A DNA stretch of 64,000 nucleotides from Styela clava (Eukaryota > Chordata > Ascidiacea > Stolidobranchia > Styelidae). The DNA lies in the NCBI RefSeq assembly GCF_964204865.1, contig NC_135260.1, positions 3,410,001 to 3,474,000 of the forward strand, in the 5' to 3' direction. The position numbers and the translations under genes were made by a program. The notes beneath the pieces are model-generated. The model saw nothing but the letters and a program-made list of their open reading frames with translations. It made no database searches and was not told the DNA's origin. How positions within the stretch are numbered: the first letter of the stretch is position 1; every line of letters starts with the position of its first letter. Of this stretch, positions 10,663 through 21,212 are shown piece by piece.

Positions 10663-11640
10663 AAAATGCATCATCTTGTAATTTACTATGTTCTATTTCA
10701 AGCGAAAGCCAAGCCAAACTCAACGATAGAAGTGTCATTGTAGTAGCAAGGTCGACAAAAAACCGTAGCCAAAAATATAACTTCATCATTAGCGGAGGTT
10801 CTTACCACACTACCGCCATCTAGTTATTTTTTTGTTATAGCTATTTCTGTACGTCTACAGATACTGGTACCGGTATATATAAATTCTATAGGTAAACCAT
10901 ATTTGTGAAACAATTTTCGTCATTATTTATGCCTTTTTTGATCAAATTGTCTGTAGTATGATTTATTTCCTTTTATATATCGATATGGCTATTTCCCAGA
11001 AAGTTAATATAACGGCTCAATCATATAGCAAGGCAAAGCCTTTCATCCGGTTACTAGTCAAAGTCCAGTTATTTCAGTTGTATTTGATATGAAACTGCCG
11101 GTTTTTATGTTTGGGCTCTGTTTCTCTTTTAATGTCTATTAAACGTGTTTGCTTGTTATCTGTGAAATTTTGTTGATTTTACTGAATTTTTTTTATTTTG
11201 TTTCAACTTGAATATATAATTAATTGAACGGCAATCACCGGTTTAATTAAATCAAGGTGAGTCGAATCGAAGAGTAAATTATTCCAATCGGTTCAGAGCA
11301 AAATTTTAAATCGCCGCCATCTTGTTTTTTATCTTCTCGCCAATGGTCGAGGTGAATTCCCCTTTTTTTTCATGCAAGTCATATTTTTTTAACGCAATTC
11401 TCACATATAACTATTTTCTGTAGTGAGTTATTGATAAAACGTGTTTGTTATTGTGTGTGAGTTGTCAGTAAACTATCTGAGTGATGTCTTCTATGTTTTC
11501 AGTAATTCATTTGTTGAGAGGACCAATTACAATAAAAAAGTCGCTTACAATTATATATTTCCAAGTATTCGAGATTCGATTCAAAAAAAATATTCGATTC
11601 GGTTCTGAAATCAGAAGGTATTCGAAAATGCCCAGGCCTA
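10663..11640. other. Intergenic sequence between genes A and B
   Basis: No gene is visible. From 11145 the sequence matches unit 1 at 2990. Near 11580-11630 ATATTCGATTC words resemble the end of the element at 33295-34396. Confidence 0.5.
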
Positions 11641-11739
11641 ACTCATACCCGACATGGATTGGTAACCAAACGAGAAGTCGTGGTTTCCATATCGTTACGC
11701 CGTTTTATCGGCTCTCCCCTTCACTTTGATAATATGAAA

Positions 11740-13016
11740 TTCCTTCATTGCTTACAAAAAGCCCAACAAACGAAAGACAATAAATGTCACCAAATTTTAA
11801 CAAATTCCAGTTAATTTACTTTGAAATAATCCAGTCATCGCGAATGACTCAGCTCTATGTCATCACAGCAACAGTCATCGACCACGTCTGATTAAGAGTA
11901 ATTCTATGATCAATTCTCGAAGGCTATGAGGAACGCACAAAAGATAATTTCCGATAGAACGGTTTAGGAAGTCCCACGCAATGCACCACATAATGTTTGC
12001 GAATAGAGCAGAGTATAGACTATATAGACAGATGTACATCAGGCTATTTGGATGGGGATTGTGAGACATTGCTTATGATAGGAATGCCACTAGCCTCGTA
12101 AACAAGGGCGGGGCAGTATGTTCTCAAGCTTTTTATATTAGGGGGGTAGGTATTATGTTTTTGGTGATAAAACTATTTTTAACCTATAAAAATGTGTTAC
12201 GTATTTGACTGATCGTCTTCACCGGCATATGAACCACTTTCTGATTATTTGATTACATTTTTATTTGCGTTAAGAATTGGTGTATGCTGTCAAACCTGAA
12301 AATTAGGGGGCTGTCTGAAATTTTAGAGTGTTCACCCCCTATAAAGGGATGTAAAGAAATTAATGGGGGAGGGCACGATGAGCTTTCGCAATGATGGTCC
12401 TTATAGTAGTGTCATGCTATACTGTTTTAAGTTAGGGCAGATATATATTGTGGACAAATGGTTACAGTCACATTTAATTAACTTGAAATTAGTGTGAAGT
12501 CATCGCAAATGTTACATAGTGAGGGTCTGCTCGTGGAAAACCGCTTGGTAGTACCATAAAAAGCATCGGATGCCCAGCTTATGAAACATCGCTTTAGACT
12601 GGCGTTGTCGGACATGTCCGCGATTTTAATGGTCAAATTTGCGTCAGGGAGAAATGTTAGTGCTTTAAATGTCAGAGATTTTTGAACATCGTGCCACCCT
12701 GCTACAGATCCTTGAGTTTTCAGATATTGCGCGTCCGCGAAATTGATTTCAGAGATATAGATGTCATAAAAATTTGTCAACGTGCCAAATTAAAATTTTG
12801 TCAGGGATTTTGTTTTTTCAGATATGGCAACGCTACTTTTGACCCAGAGGCATCACTTACCAGAGATGTCGAGTTTCAATATTACTAGAATGCTGTAATA
12901 ATGTGTAATAACCTCTTGTTTGCCAAGACTGTTAAGATGCGGTCCAACAGGGTAATTGCATTTAAGCCTAAATGAATCACCGAGTTAAGAGTTCATCGAG
13001 CCCGTTTAACATGAAT
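11740..13016. other. Non-coding upstream part of unit 2
   Basis: No gene is visible; short open frames are unrelated to one another. It aligns with 3400-4590 and 5770-5800 of unit 1, without the hAT insertion found there. Confidence 0.55.
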
Positions 13017-13246
13017 GGGACTCCCGAAGTATGCGAACCAAGATGGCGGACATCGGAATGTAATATGTGTACTAGGTTAGGGTTAGGCCATAATTTTAGG
13101 TATAAATACTACGGGAAGCTCTTGGCTAGTCTTCGAACTGATAATAGGACTAAAATAAGGAAAATTGGAAAAAAATTATCGCCTAACCTGTTACCCATGT
13201 TACGTTCCGTTGTCCGCCATCTTGGTTCGCATACTTCGGGAGCACC
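13017..13246. mobile_element. Long-TIR MITE, GGTACTCCCGAAG family
   Basis: Left arm has CCAAGATGGCGGACAT and the right arm its complement, ending GGGAGCACC. It interrupts the conserved upstream block of unit 2, which continues after it. Confidence 0.85.
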
Positions 13247-13369
13247 AGACGAAACCTTATTATGACGCCAATATTGTATACGGAAATCATTGTGCTGTCA
13301 CACTGTAATCAAAATAGCAAGCGCTTATACCACAGGGTACTCGTCATCAACGATAGGTAGCAGAGTATG

Positions 13370-13625
13370 AATGTTTTCCCGAGCATAGATTTTCGTAATA
13401 ATGATCAACCAGCAATAAGTCAACAATGTTGTAACAATTGCAATTTGTACAGACGCTCAGACACTTCTTTAGCTCAGACAGATAGGTATTCAAGCATGGT
13501 TGTAAACATTGCCTCGTTTTCGTGGTTTTCCGTGTTATTTGTCAATTTTCAGTGGTGTTTTCAAAAAATATTTGCAAATCTAATAACTCTATTGTCATAT
13601 ACTGTCTTCAGAGAAGCTTTGCAAC
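13370..13625 (+). repeat. Repeat shared with gene A intron 4
   Basis: Partner of 9690-9910. A 106-codon frame runs through it, but the partner copy is not open in the same way, so I do not call a gene. Confidence 0.5.
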
Positions 13626-13716
13626 ACGAGGTTGTCTTCATGAACGATAATGTAGTTTGTACAGTTGCTGGCGACGGCTTTCTATAATTCAGTATATGTA
13701 ATTAATTGGGATATGA

Positions 13717-13990
13717 CAGGGTGGGCAAATTGCCGTCCGGATCCGGCCCACCGGAGTATATCATCCGGCGCCTTTGCGTCTGCCGATATTACGACTATAT
13801 TTTTTATGAATATAAATTTCGGTTGAAGATATCTATGTAAATAACGTCATAATGACCCCGATTGTTACATGGTGCTTATTATTATTATGTAAACGTTAGC
13901 CTTGCTGTTGGAATAACTTTTGTAAATAAACTGTTTTATTCATAGTTTTTCATATTGAGTTTTTCGACTCCGGCCCAGTAACCAAGTATA
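13717..13990. repeat. hAT-like fragment
   Basis: Starts CAGGGTGGGCAAATTGCC followed by a GGATCCGGCCC subterminal word typical of hAT ends. A matching right end is not clear; CTCCGGCCCAG near 13970 may be its remnant. Confidence 0.4.
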
Positions 13991-14097
13991 TTATCCAAAA
14001 CCAGCAAATAAGTCACAAGGAAGATTTCTCTGTATAAAAATTTTTATCCGTCCTTCACTTATGAAAAGTGCACGACATTGTTAATTTTTACATCTAG

Positions 14098-14166
14098 GAC
14101 TTCGTATTACAGTACAAATCCGCGTTAGCGCTAACAGCTCCTCAGCACAGTTTCCAGATTACTGAA
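14098..14166 (+). promoter_or_regulatory. Conserved 5' block of gene B, with possible splice acceptor
   Basis: Contains ACAAATCCGCGTTAGCGC and follows TTACATCTAG, matching the block before gene A. AGTGCACGACATTGTTAAT just upstream is also shared with unit 1 (AGTGCACGGCATTGTTAAT). Confidence 0.45.
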
Positions 14167-17100
14167 ATGAAACGAATAATTTGCCCGATGTTGATATTTG
14201 TTGGTAAGTTTTGTTGAATTTTCGTTGACTTTGTTTCCTGCAATATGACCATTAACAAATTGTAAGAATTGACTTTACTTCATCGCCAAAATACGAGTAC
14301 TCCCTGTTTACGTCATTCAACATTTCCGCGAAGTCTACTCAAGAAAAGATCAACGTACGTCATATTGTATTGCCAAAACTTTGTTGCAAAGTTGAATGTC
14401 GACTTGACATTTCGCGCATTTCGTAAAGCTCCAGGACACGCTTGCCATAGCTCAGATGATTACTAGTCTATGAACCATACGAAGCCTGACATGAGAAAAC
14501 TACGGCCCGCGGGCCAAATCCGGCCTGTTGGGTAAATTAATCTGGCCCACCTGATGTTGCCACAACCAAACTACAGCCAAATTTTAATCTTTTAGCTGAA
14601 AAATTGCTCAAGGAATTCGTTGAGATTGCGATTAAATTCAGTTTTGACACGTGGCTTATTGTTTTCCGCATTTGTTTTTGTAACACTGTTAATTTTGTTC
14701 ATGAGATGTAACTTATTAGGTCACACTTACATGACCCGCCAATCTGGGTGGGAAAATTTTTGGATACTCCCGAAGTAAGTGAACCAAGATGGCGGACACC
14801 AGGAACGTATTATGTGTACTGTACCAGGTTAAGCCATAATTTTATTCCAATTTTCCTTATTATATTTCTATTACGAGTTCGGGGACTAGCCGTAGTTCGA
14901 TTTGTACCTTAATTTTTTGGCCTAACCCTGACCTGGTACAGTATCTCCGCCATCTCGGTTTGACATACGGGAGCACCAATTTTGGGGCCCTTATGCGAAA
15001 ACCTTGCTCACCCCTGATACAAAGCTGTGGTCAGTGGTAATGGACTTTCTTCCATGAATGAAGAAGGACTACAAGTTCTGATATTGTTTTTGCTTTGTTT
15101 GCAGCATTACTTGCAACTGGGGTGAAAGGAGGCCTGGTTGAGTTGCGCAATCGATCGGGAGAAGTCACATATGAAAGAGTCGACGCTACTAAATACAATA
15201 CTTGGAAATTTCCTCCTGATTATAATAATAACCACGTGCTATTTATATTTATCAAAAATGTTTCGATGCATGGATGGATATCAAAGAGAAACTCCACGGG
15301 CTGCATTGGCAGGTTGTATTTGCTAGGTACGCTGTATATTTTCTTGAACATGATTACATTCCTTCCAGTGATTCACAACCTTTTTGGTGGAGCTCAATGA
15401 AACATCCAAAGTCTCGAAAATATCCCGAACAATTATTATAATTACTTATTATTTTAATGGTCTGAATTATATAAATATGAATATATATATATATATCCAG
15501 CAAACCAAACTTACTTACTATTACTATTACTTACCAAACAAAATGATACTTAAAATATAGCAAGTGTTATAACAGTTCCAAACACTTTAGGATTATTACA
15601 TTTAAACAATATGCGTATGGTAATATAGTCAAGAGATGGGCAAACAAATCCGGCTCGTTGGGTAATTTATTCTGGCGCCCCTGATGCTGCCACAACCAAA
15701 CTAAAACCAAATTTTAATGTTTTAGCTAAAAAATAGCTCAAGGAATTTGTTGAGATTGCGATTAAATTTAGTTTTGGCACGAGGCTTATTGTTTTCCACT
15801 TTTGCTTCTGTAACATTGTAAATTTTGTTCATAAAATTTAACTTTTCACGTCACACTCACATGGCCCGCCAGTCCAGATGGGCAAAATTTTTGGCCCCCA
15901 GTCAAAAACCTTGTCCACCTCTGATATAGACTCTTGGATTCAAATGAAAATTTGCTGTACTGGTGGTTGGAACCACTGGACATCCCGAGTCCACTTCATC
16001 GCAAGTAAGCTGCATCGCATTTTGTTTTTGTCTCAAACTAACTGCAGCTGGAATTAAAACAAACTTTTCAGGAATAGCAGGGACATGTCAAAACACCGAA
16101 ATAAAATGTCTGTTCTATCAACCTGTCGGATGCATTTTGAAAAACACAGCCAGCATATTCACAGGACCGCATATAAACGGCGTTGCCTGCGACAAGTATA
16201 TATGGTTTCACCTGTCAAAAATGCCACGGTCTTTTAGTATATCTGAATGGTATTACGGTGAAAAATTCGTTCAAGTACAGTACAAGTATCTCGAATGCCG
16301 AAGAAATGAAACGGAATACTCAACAACGGTAACCGGTAAGTGAACCAGCTTTTGAGACCTGAATGGTAATATAAAAATTATTATTTATTTCAACACCGGG
16401 CATAGGTTTACTCCATCACCCAAGTCTACCAGTGGTTAAACGACAACACTATTCATTACGGGTCGTACATGAGTGTAAATCAAGAATGGGCAAGGTTTTC
16501 GGACCAGGGGGCCGGTGGTCGAGGGTCAGTGGTCGCATGAAACTCACTTATTATTATCATTTTAACTGAGGTCTCGAGTACTCCTTTACAGAAAATTTAT
16601 ATTCTTAATTACAGACTCATCTACCGATCAGACTTCTTCTGTGACGGCAAATGACGTGACAAGCGACAATTCACCACAGATGCTCAATGGCAGAACCGAA
16701 CTGATTGCTGGCCTGGCAATCGCCATCGGATTACTTGTCATGTCGTGGGTGGTGCTCGGAGTCGTGATTTTTCGAAACCGGTTAGTAAAATTACCATGCT
16801 TTTGTATCATCCTGTTATTGCCCCACCACTAATCCAAGAAAAAATAGGGATGAGGCAATAGCAGTATGGTAACCGTGCTTTTAATATAGGTTTTGTGTCT
16901 ACACTTGGAACTAGGCGCTGTACGAGCATGGGGGTTAAAGGTCGAACCCTCCCTCCTTTCGAAATGTAAAAAAAATTATTGTATCATACATAGCGATTTT
17001 TCGTAGCCTGAAACGCTCTTAAGACGCTAAAGACTCTAGCCGGATCCGCTTGATATTACGGTCTAACTTGGCCATTAGAAATTTCCTCTCTACGAAAAAT

Positions 17101-17656
17101 CTTGAATGAGATATTTAGAGCACCCTCATTTCCTATCTGTAATATGAGGCGTTTGTGAAGAAATAATGTAATTCTATCCTCAGACTATTTGACGTAATTA
17201 TTAGATCTTCGTGTCCTTTTATTTGAGCATTGATTCTGTTATTAGGTAAATTTTACTGACTAATATAGGGTAGATGGGTTATACCAGTCTTTGAGTGAAG
17301 ATTAAAAGGGTGCACCATTCAATAAAAGGTTGACAAGCACTGATCCACGGCAATTAACTGGTTAACTATTCTCTGTTTTGAAGAGTTAACAGAACACTTC
17401 ACACTCTCATGGGATAAATCTTAAAATGCGTGATGAGCACTGCAGATTCTGGTGTAGCCTAATCTCTCGATATGATATATTCAATCTCAGGTCAAAGGCC
17501 ATCTCACGCAACCCGGATGTCAAAGTAACTGAGGCGGAAGAATCAAACACCCGGGAAATCGTGGTCAATGCCATATATGGAGAAAATTTCGACAGAATGG
17601 GAGACGATTCGCAGCAGACTAGCTCGAGTGCTGTGTATAGCAGGGTTCATAAATAA
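14167..17656 (+). CDS. Receptor gene B: type I membrane protein, novel family (5 exons)
   Basis: Coding exons are 14167-14203, 15105-15326, 16072-16335, 16615-16780 and 17491-17656: 855 nt, 284 residues. All splice sites are GT-AG; the exon 4 donor is a weak GTTAGT. The signal peptide starts MKRIICPMLI. The ectodomain keeps the six cysteines (one in exon 2, five in exon 3) plus the motifs NHVLFI, NVSM, CLFYQPVGC and VQYKYLEC. N-glycosylation sequons NRS, NVS and NST are present. The transmembrane helix is at about 205-227. The tail has Tyr259 and Tyr279 (AVYSRV). Exon 2 is roughly half identical to that of gene C, while exon 5 differs from gene A at only six of 55 residues. Function is unknown; a surface recognition role is inferred from the layout. 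Confidence 0.85.
14490..15016. mobile_element. hAT MITE carrying a nested MITE, gene B intron 1
   Basis: Same family as 15630-15923 and, in reverse, 40192-40492 (shared CAACCAAACT and GCTCAAGGAATT). The right end is CTTGCTCACCCCTG; the left end is eroded. A long-TIR MITE sits inside at 14763-14977. Confidence 0.75.
14763..14977. mobile_element. Long-TIR MITE nested in a hAT MITE
   Basis: Flanks AATTTTTG and AATTTTGG are an 8-bp duplication with one mismatch. The sister hAT copy at about 15885 shows the uninterrupted site AAAATTTTTGGCCCC. Confidence 0.85.
15630..15923. mobile_element. hAT MITE in intron 2 of gene B
   Basis: Ends are CAAGAGATGGGCAAAC and CTTGTCCACCTCTG. Flanks (AATATAGT and ATATAGAC) are an imperfect duplication. 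Confidence 0.75.
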
Positions 17657-18683
17657 CTAGCTTACAACTTCCTTACCAGACATATGATCCAGCCGTTGGC
17701 TCTTTCCTTGCCATGGAAAATTATGTAATAATGAACGCCAAAACGTAGCTACTCTATGTTTATTCGAGTAACACGCATACCCATACTGCCCCCGTTTTTA
17801 TATATCTCGCCTACTAAGAATAATCCCCAACCAGTCTTGGACGATGTACAGGATTAACTGATAAAGCAAAGCGGCTTGATATGTAGATATATCACATTTT
17901 AAGTGTAAACTATGCAATACTATTTTTATCGGGTAATATTTACGTTTCAGAAAATGATATTTAAATAAAATTTTCAGTTGTATCGTACATACAGGGTCGT
18001 AGCCGGAAAGTGGATTTTCAAGAATGTTGAGTCTCTTTTTTACATTTCAAGGGGGGTGGTTTTGACCCTCAAAGGCTTGTTGCCACATTCCGACGCTACC
18101 GCTTTCAAATTTTATTAATGCCGTTATTGCTACTTTGGAGTGCTATAAATTTAGCCAAGTCGGTACTGTATTTCGATGAGTAAATGAATATCTCACAGAT
18201 CCCATTAGTTTCTCGCACGGAGTCCTGGGACTTCGTATACACAATTTTTACTTCGGGAACACAATATTTTACAGTCAAGGATCACATAGATTGAATTTTT
18301 TAAGGTAAAGATGTCTTTTTCATTAGCAGTCACGGTCAAACAGAAGTTTTTAAAAGGCTCGAAGTTTGGAATTGGGTGTTTATTTTCCCGACTTCACAGC
18401 ATAGTCGTAGCCAGAACAGATTCCTGATTCAGACATAGCTTCTTACATTAAAGTTGGGGTCAGTGGCTGCTTATGCGTAACCTTGTTCGATGCCAAATTC
18501 GTATAAATACGTCGAGTAAAAATAACGATGTCGGGATTGGCGGATCACCTACTAATCAGTTTGAGTATAATAATATTATGGTTATCGTCAGTGGTGTATC
18601 TACCTAAAATGGCGTTCATGGCAAAGTTTGAAAATGCAAATTTTAGTTATTACCAACATTTTGCGATTCAAACTTTTGCCGAA
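17657..18683. other. Intergenic sequence after gene B
   Basis: The first ~30 bases after the stop match those after gene C. Bases 18075-18240 resemble hAT subterminal sequence at 2030-2215 and 38240-38430. No gene seen. Confidence 0.5.
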
Positions 18684-18895
18684 GGCGCTCCAGAAGTGTG
18701 TGTACCACTACGAGGTAATTAATTTTGTTCGCCTACTTTACATCAAGTTGCATAAAGAGACTGAAGCCTATGGGCGGGGCTATATTCACTTGGCTAACAC
18801 AGACAGTTCCCGAACTCGTAATAGAATTAAAATAAGAAAAATCGGAATAAAATTATGCCTGAACCCTAACCTGGTACACACACGACGGGAATACC
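18684..18895. mobile_element. Long-TIR MITE, variant B
   Basis: Starts GGCGCTCCAGAAGTGTGTG and ends GACGGGAATACC. The centre (TTTGTTCGCCTACTTTACAT) is shared with 40572-40783, distinguishing this subfamily from the GATGGCGG copies. Confidence 0.75.
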
Positions 18896-19068
18896 AAAAT
18901 AAGAATTTCTGGACTCCTCGCCATGACAAAGTGGTCGTTTGGGGCTTCCTTCATCGCCAAGTTCATGAGTCTGGAACAAATTACTGGTTTACTATTCTCA
19001 AGGACGGATCATGGCCTTTAGAGGCCCTAAGCACTCATGACTTTGGTGACCTATATATAAATAATTTA

Positions 19069-19271
19069 GGCACTCCCTTAGTATGTGCAACAAGATGGCG
19101 GGCACCTGAACATAGTATGTGTACCAGGCTAGGGTTAGGCCTTAATTTAATTTCCCTTATTTTAATTCTGTTATGACTCCCGTAGTATTTGTACCTAAAA
19201 TTATGGCCTAACCTGATACACATACTACGTTTCGGTGTCCGTCATCTTGTTGCACATACTACGGGATTACC
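19069..19271. mobile_element. Long-TIR MITE
   Basis: Starts GGCACTCCCTTAGTATG and ends CTACGGGATTACC. Arms carry CAAGATGGCGGGC and its inverted form. Confidence 0.8.
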
Positions 19272-20228
19272 TAAACAATAATAATGAAATTGTTGTTGTG
19301 TGTTATCTGTTATTGATTGAGTGAGTTTCAGAATAAATTGATTACTGATTTGAAGGCCGAGTTATGATTAATTCAGATAATTATCATACCTACAAATATT
19401 TATAGAGAGGTTAAAGACGATACTTGAGAAAGAAAAAAAAGGCAAAATTTATTTCACTCAAGCAATATTAAGTTCTGAGTCGTCTGACCAATCATTTCAT
19501 TAAACACTGAGGCCCTATTGAAAACTCCGCTATGAAAATATGCCGCCTTTTTCTTGGTATCCCAAGCCCTGCCTATTTTACTTAAAATTCAGCCCTTGCT
19601 ACAACATACTTGCATTATTATACGCCTACAAATCTGAGGCATAATAAAGTAAGACCAAATAGAGTTAGCCTCGCGCTGTCACCCAAACTATTACCTTCAG
19701 TGAAATCGAATATTGATAGGATCGAAGGTACTGTGAAATGCTATTCAAACATTTCACGACTGACGCTTTTTAACAGTATTGAAAATACAGACAAATGCTA
19801 TTTAAACGCAATCATCTTAAATAAATATGAAAAACCCATTCCAAGTTTCTTTTCGCAAAACACTCTTGTCAAAGCTGTCGAGTTCCGATATTATTAGAAC
19901 GTTTCCATAATACGCATTCAGCTTGTTATTTTGCTAAGACAGCTGAGAAATACCCAATGGCGTAAACACACATAACAATATATGAATCACCAAGCCGGAT
20001 ATACTTGAAGACTAATAATTTTTCCTAGAAGACGATACAATAATGTGACGTCACTATGATACAGAGAAATCATTGTTATGTCATATTGTTATCAAAATAG
20101 CGAGCGCTTGTAACACGAGGTAGTTTCCTACATGAGCGACAAGATAGAGTAGTATGTAGTAGTAGTGTAGCAGAACTTTAGTCAAGTCAATTTGTTAAAT
20201 TCCTGTTGTTTTGGAGTGATTATTTTTG
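19272..20228. other. Non-coding upstream part of unit 3
   Basis: No gene visible. The stretch from about 19700 is the shared upstream part of the duplication unit; a 95-codon frame at 19610-19897 has no counterpart in the other units. Confidence 0.5.
20046..20053. promoter_or_regulatory. CRE-type palindrome upstream of gene C
   Basis: TGACGTCA, in the same conserved context (ACGTCACTATGATACA) as the site at 5862-5869. Confidence 0.4.
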
Positions 20229-20433
20229 GGTACTCCCCAAGTATGTGAACCAAGATGGCGAACACCGGAACGTAATATGTGTACCAGATTAGGGTTAGGC
20301 CATAATTTTTTTCCAATTTTTCTTATTTCTGTTCTATTACGAGTTCGATGATTAGCCAGAAATTATGGCCTAACCTGGTACACATGCTAAGTTCCGGTGT
20401 CCGCCGTCTTGGTTCACATACTTCCGGAGTACC
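20229..20433. mobile_element. Long-TIR MITE with perfect 8-bp target duplication
   Basis: Starts GGTACTCC and ends GGAGTACC, flanked by TATTTTTG at 20221-20228 and 20434-20441. This copy defines the family's ends. Confidence 0.9.
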
Positions 20434-20631
20434 TATTTTTGTACTAGAAATTGCTTATGTCTGCAGCGAAGCACTGATCGATCTCAAACTTTCAGTTCTG
20501 GAAAGTGTAAACTTTAAAACGGCCCGATATTTTCCAAAATTTTAATTCTATAATTGATTATCCCATATTGCTCTACTGCATTGGTATCGCTTGTCCGAAG
20601 ACCTTTTGAGTAAATTAGGTGTATTGTAAGG

Positions 20632-21038
20632 CAGGGGTGCACAACTCAAATGGGGATGCGTGCCAAATTATACGAAATAATCTTGTCACGTGCCACGCAC
20701 AATCGTTGGTATTGTAAACGAACTTCCGTAAAACACACATCAAACAAATTTAAATAATAATACATAATAACGAATATCTATTTATTGAAACGATTTAATG
20801 TCCTGAATGACTGCTGATTTGAAGACGTGTGTGACGAGTCATACGGTAGTCGCTTTGGTATGAATGAATATTCCGATTTAGATTATTACGACATAAACAG
20901 ACCTTATTGCCATCAACGATAAGTGGAAAATCACGTTTCACCTACAGCAACTACCTTCGGAAAACAGGGCCACGAGCTAGCAATTTGTGGATAAACATGA
21001 CACCATTTGGCATGCGTTCCCCGTGTTGTGCACCCCTG
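20632..21038. mobile_element. hAT MITE upstream of gene C
   Basis: Ends are CAGGGGTGCACAAC and GTTGTGCACCCCTG. Flanks TTGTAAGG and TTGTTAGG are an 8-bp duplication, one mismatch. It lies ~175 bp before the gene C start codon. Confidence 0.85.
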
Positions 21039-21154
21039 TTGTTAGGCCTTACCATGCCGGTACCGATGCGCAATCTTTGTGTCCATATATTTTAGCATTG
21101 ATCTGTTATTTGTTTGTTTTTTTCATCTATAGTTAGATTATATCTGCGGCTAAG

Positions 21155-21212
21155 CATCAGTACAAATCCGCGTTAGCGCTAATAGCTCTTTAGCAGTTAT
21201 CAGAATGCAAAA
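21155..21212 (+). promoter_or_regulatory. Conserved 5' block of gene C
   Basis: Contains ACAAATCCGCGTTAGCGC as in genes A and B. A two-codon upstream frame (ATG at 21205, stop at 21211) precedes the chosen start. Confidence 0.45.

Larger units (their letters stand above)
2990..11140 (+). repeat. Tandem duplication unit 1 (carries receptor gene A)
   Basis: Sequence at 2990-3090 matches 11145-11240, 3540-3780 matches 11877-12120, 4430-4500 matches 12540-12610, and 5770-5960 matches both 12970-13350 and 19983-20130. These shared anchors flank and include the receptor genes, so the array arose by segmental duplication. Unit 1 is longer than the others partly because of a 1.17 kb hAT insertion. 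Exact breakpoints need a dot plot. Confidence 0.75.
11145..18600 (+). repeat. Tandem duplication unit 2 (carries receptor gene B)
   Basis: The left edge matches 2990 onward. Interior anchors match unit 1 and, from about 12860, also unit 3 at 19880. The right edge is uncertain because the sequence after gene B is overwritten by repeats. Confidence 0.65.

Noticed and set aside
13367-13687. 106-codon frame as a gene or extra exon
   Set aside because: The related sequence at 9690-9910 lies in an intron and does not keep the same frame open.
20280-20310. TTAGGGTTAGGC that looks like telomere repeat
   Set aside because: It recurs at the same place in each long-TIR MITE; only about one and a half units, so not interstitial telomere.
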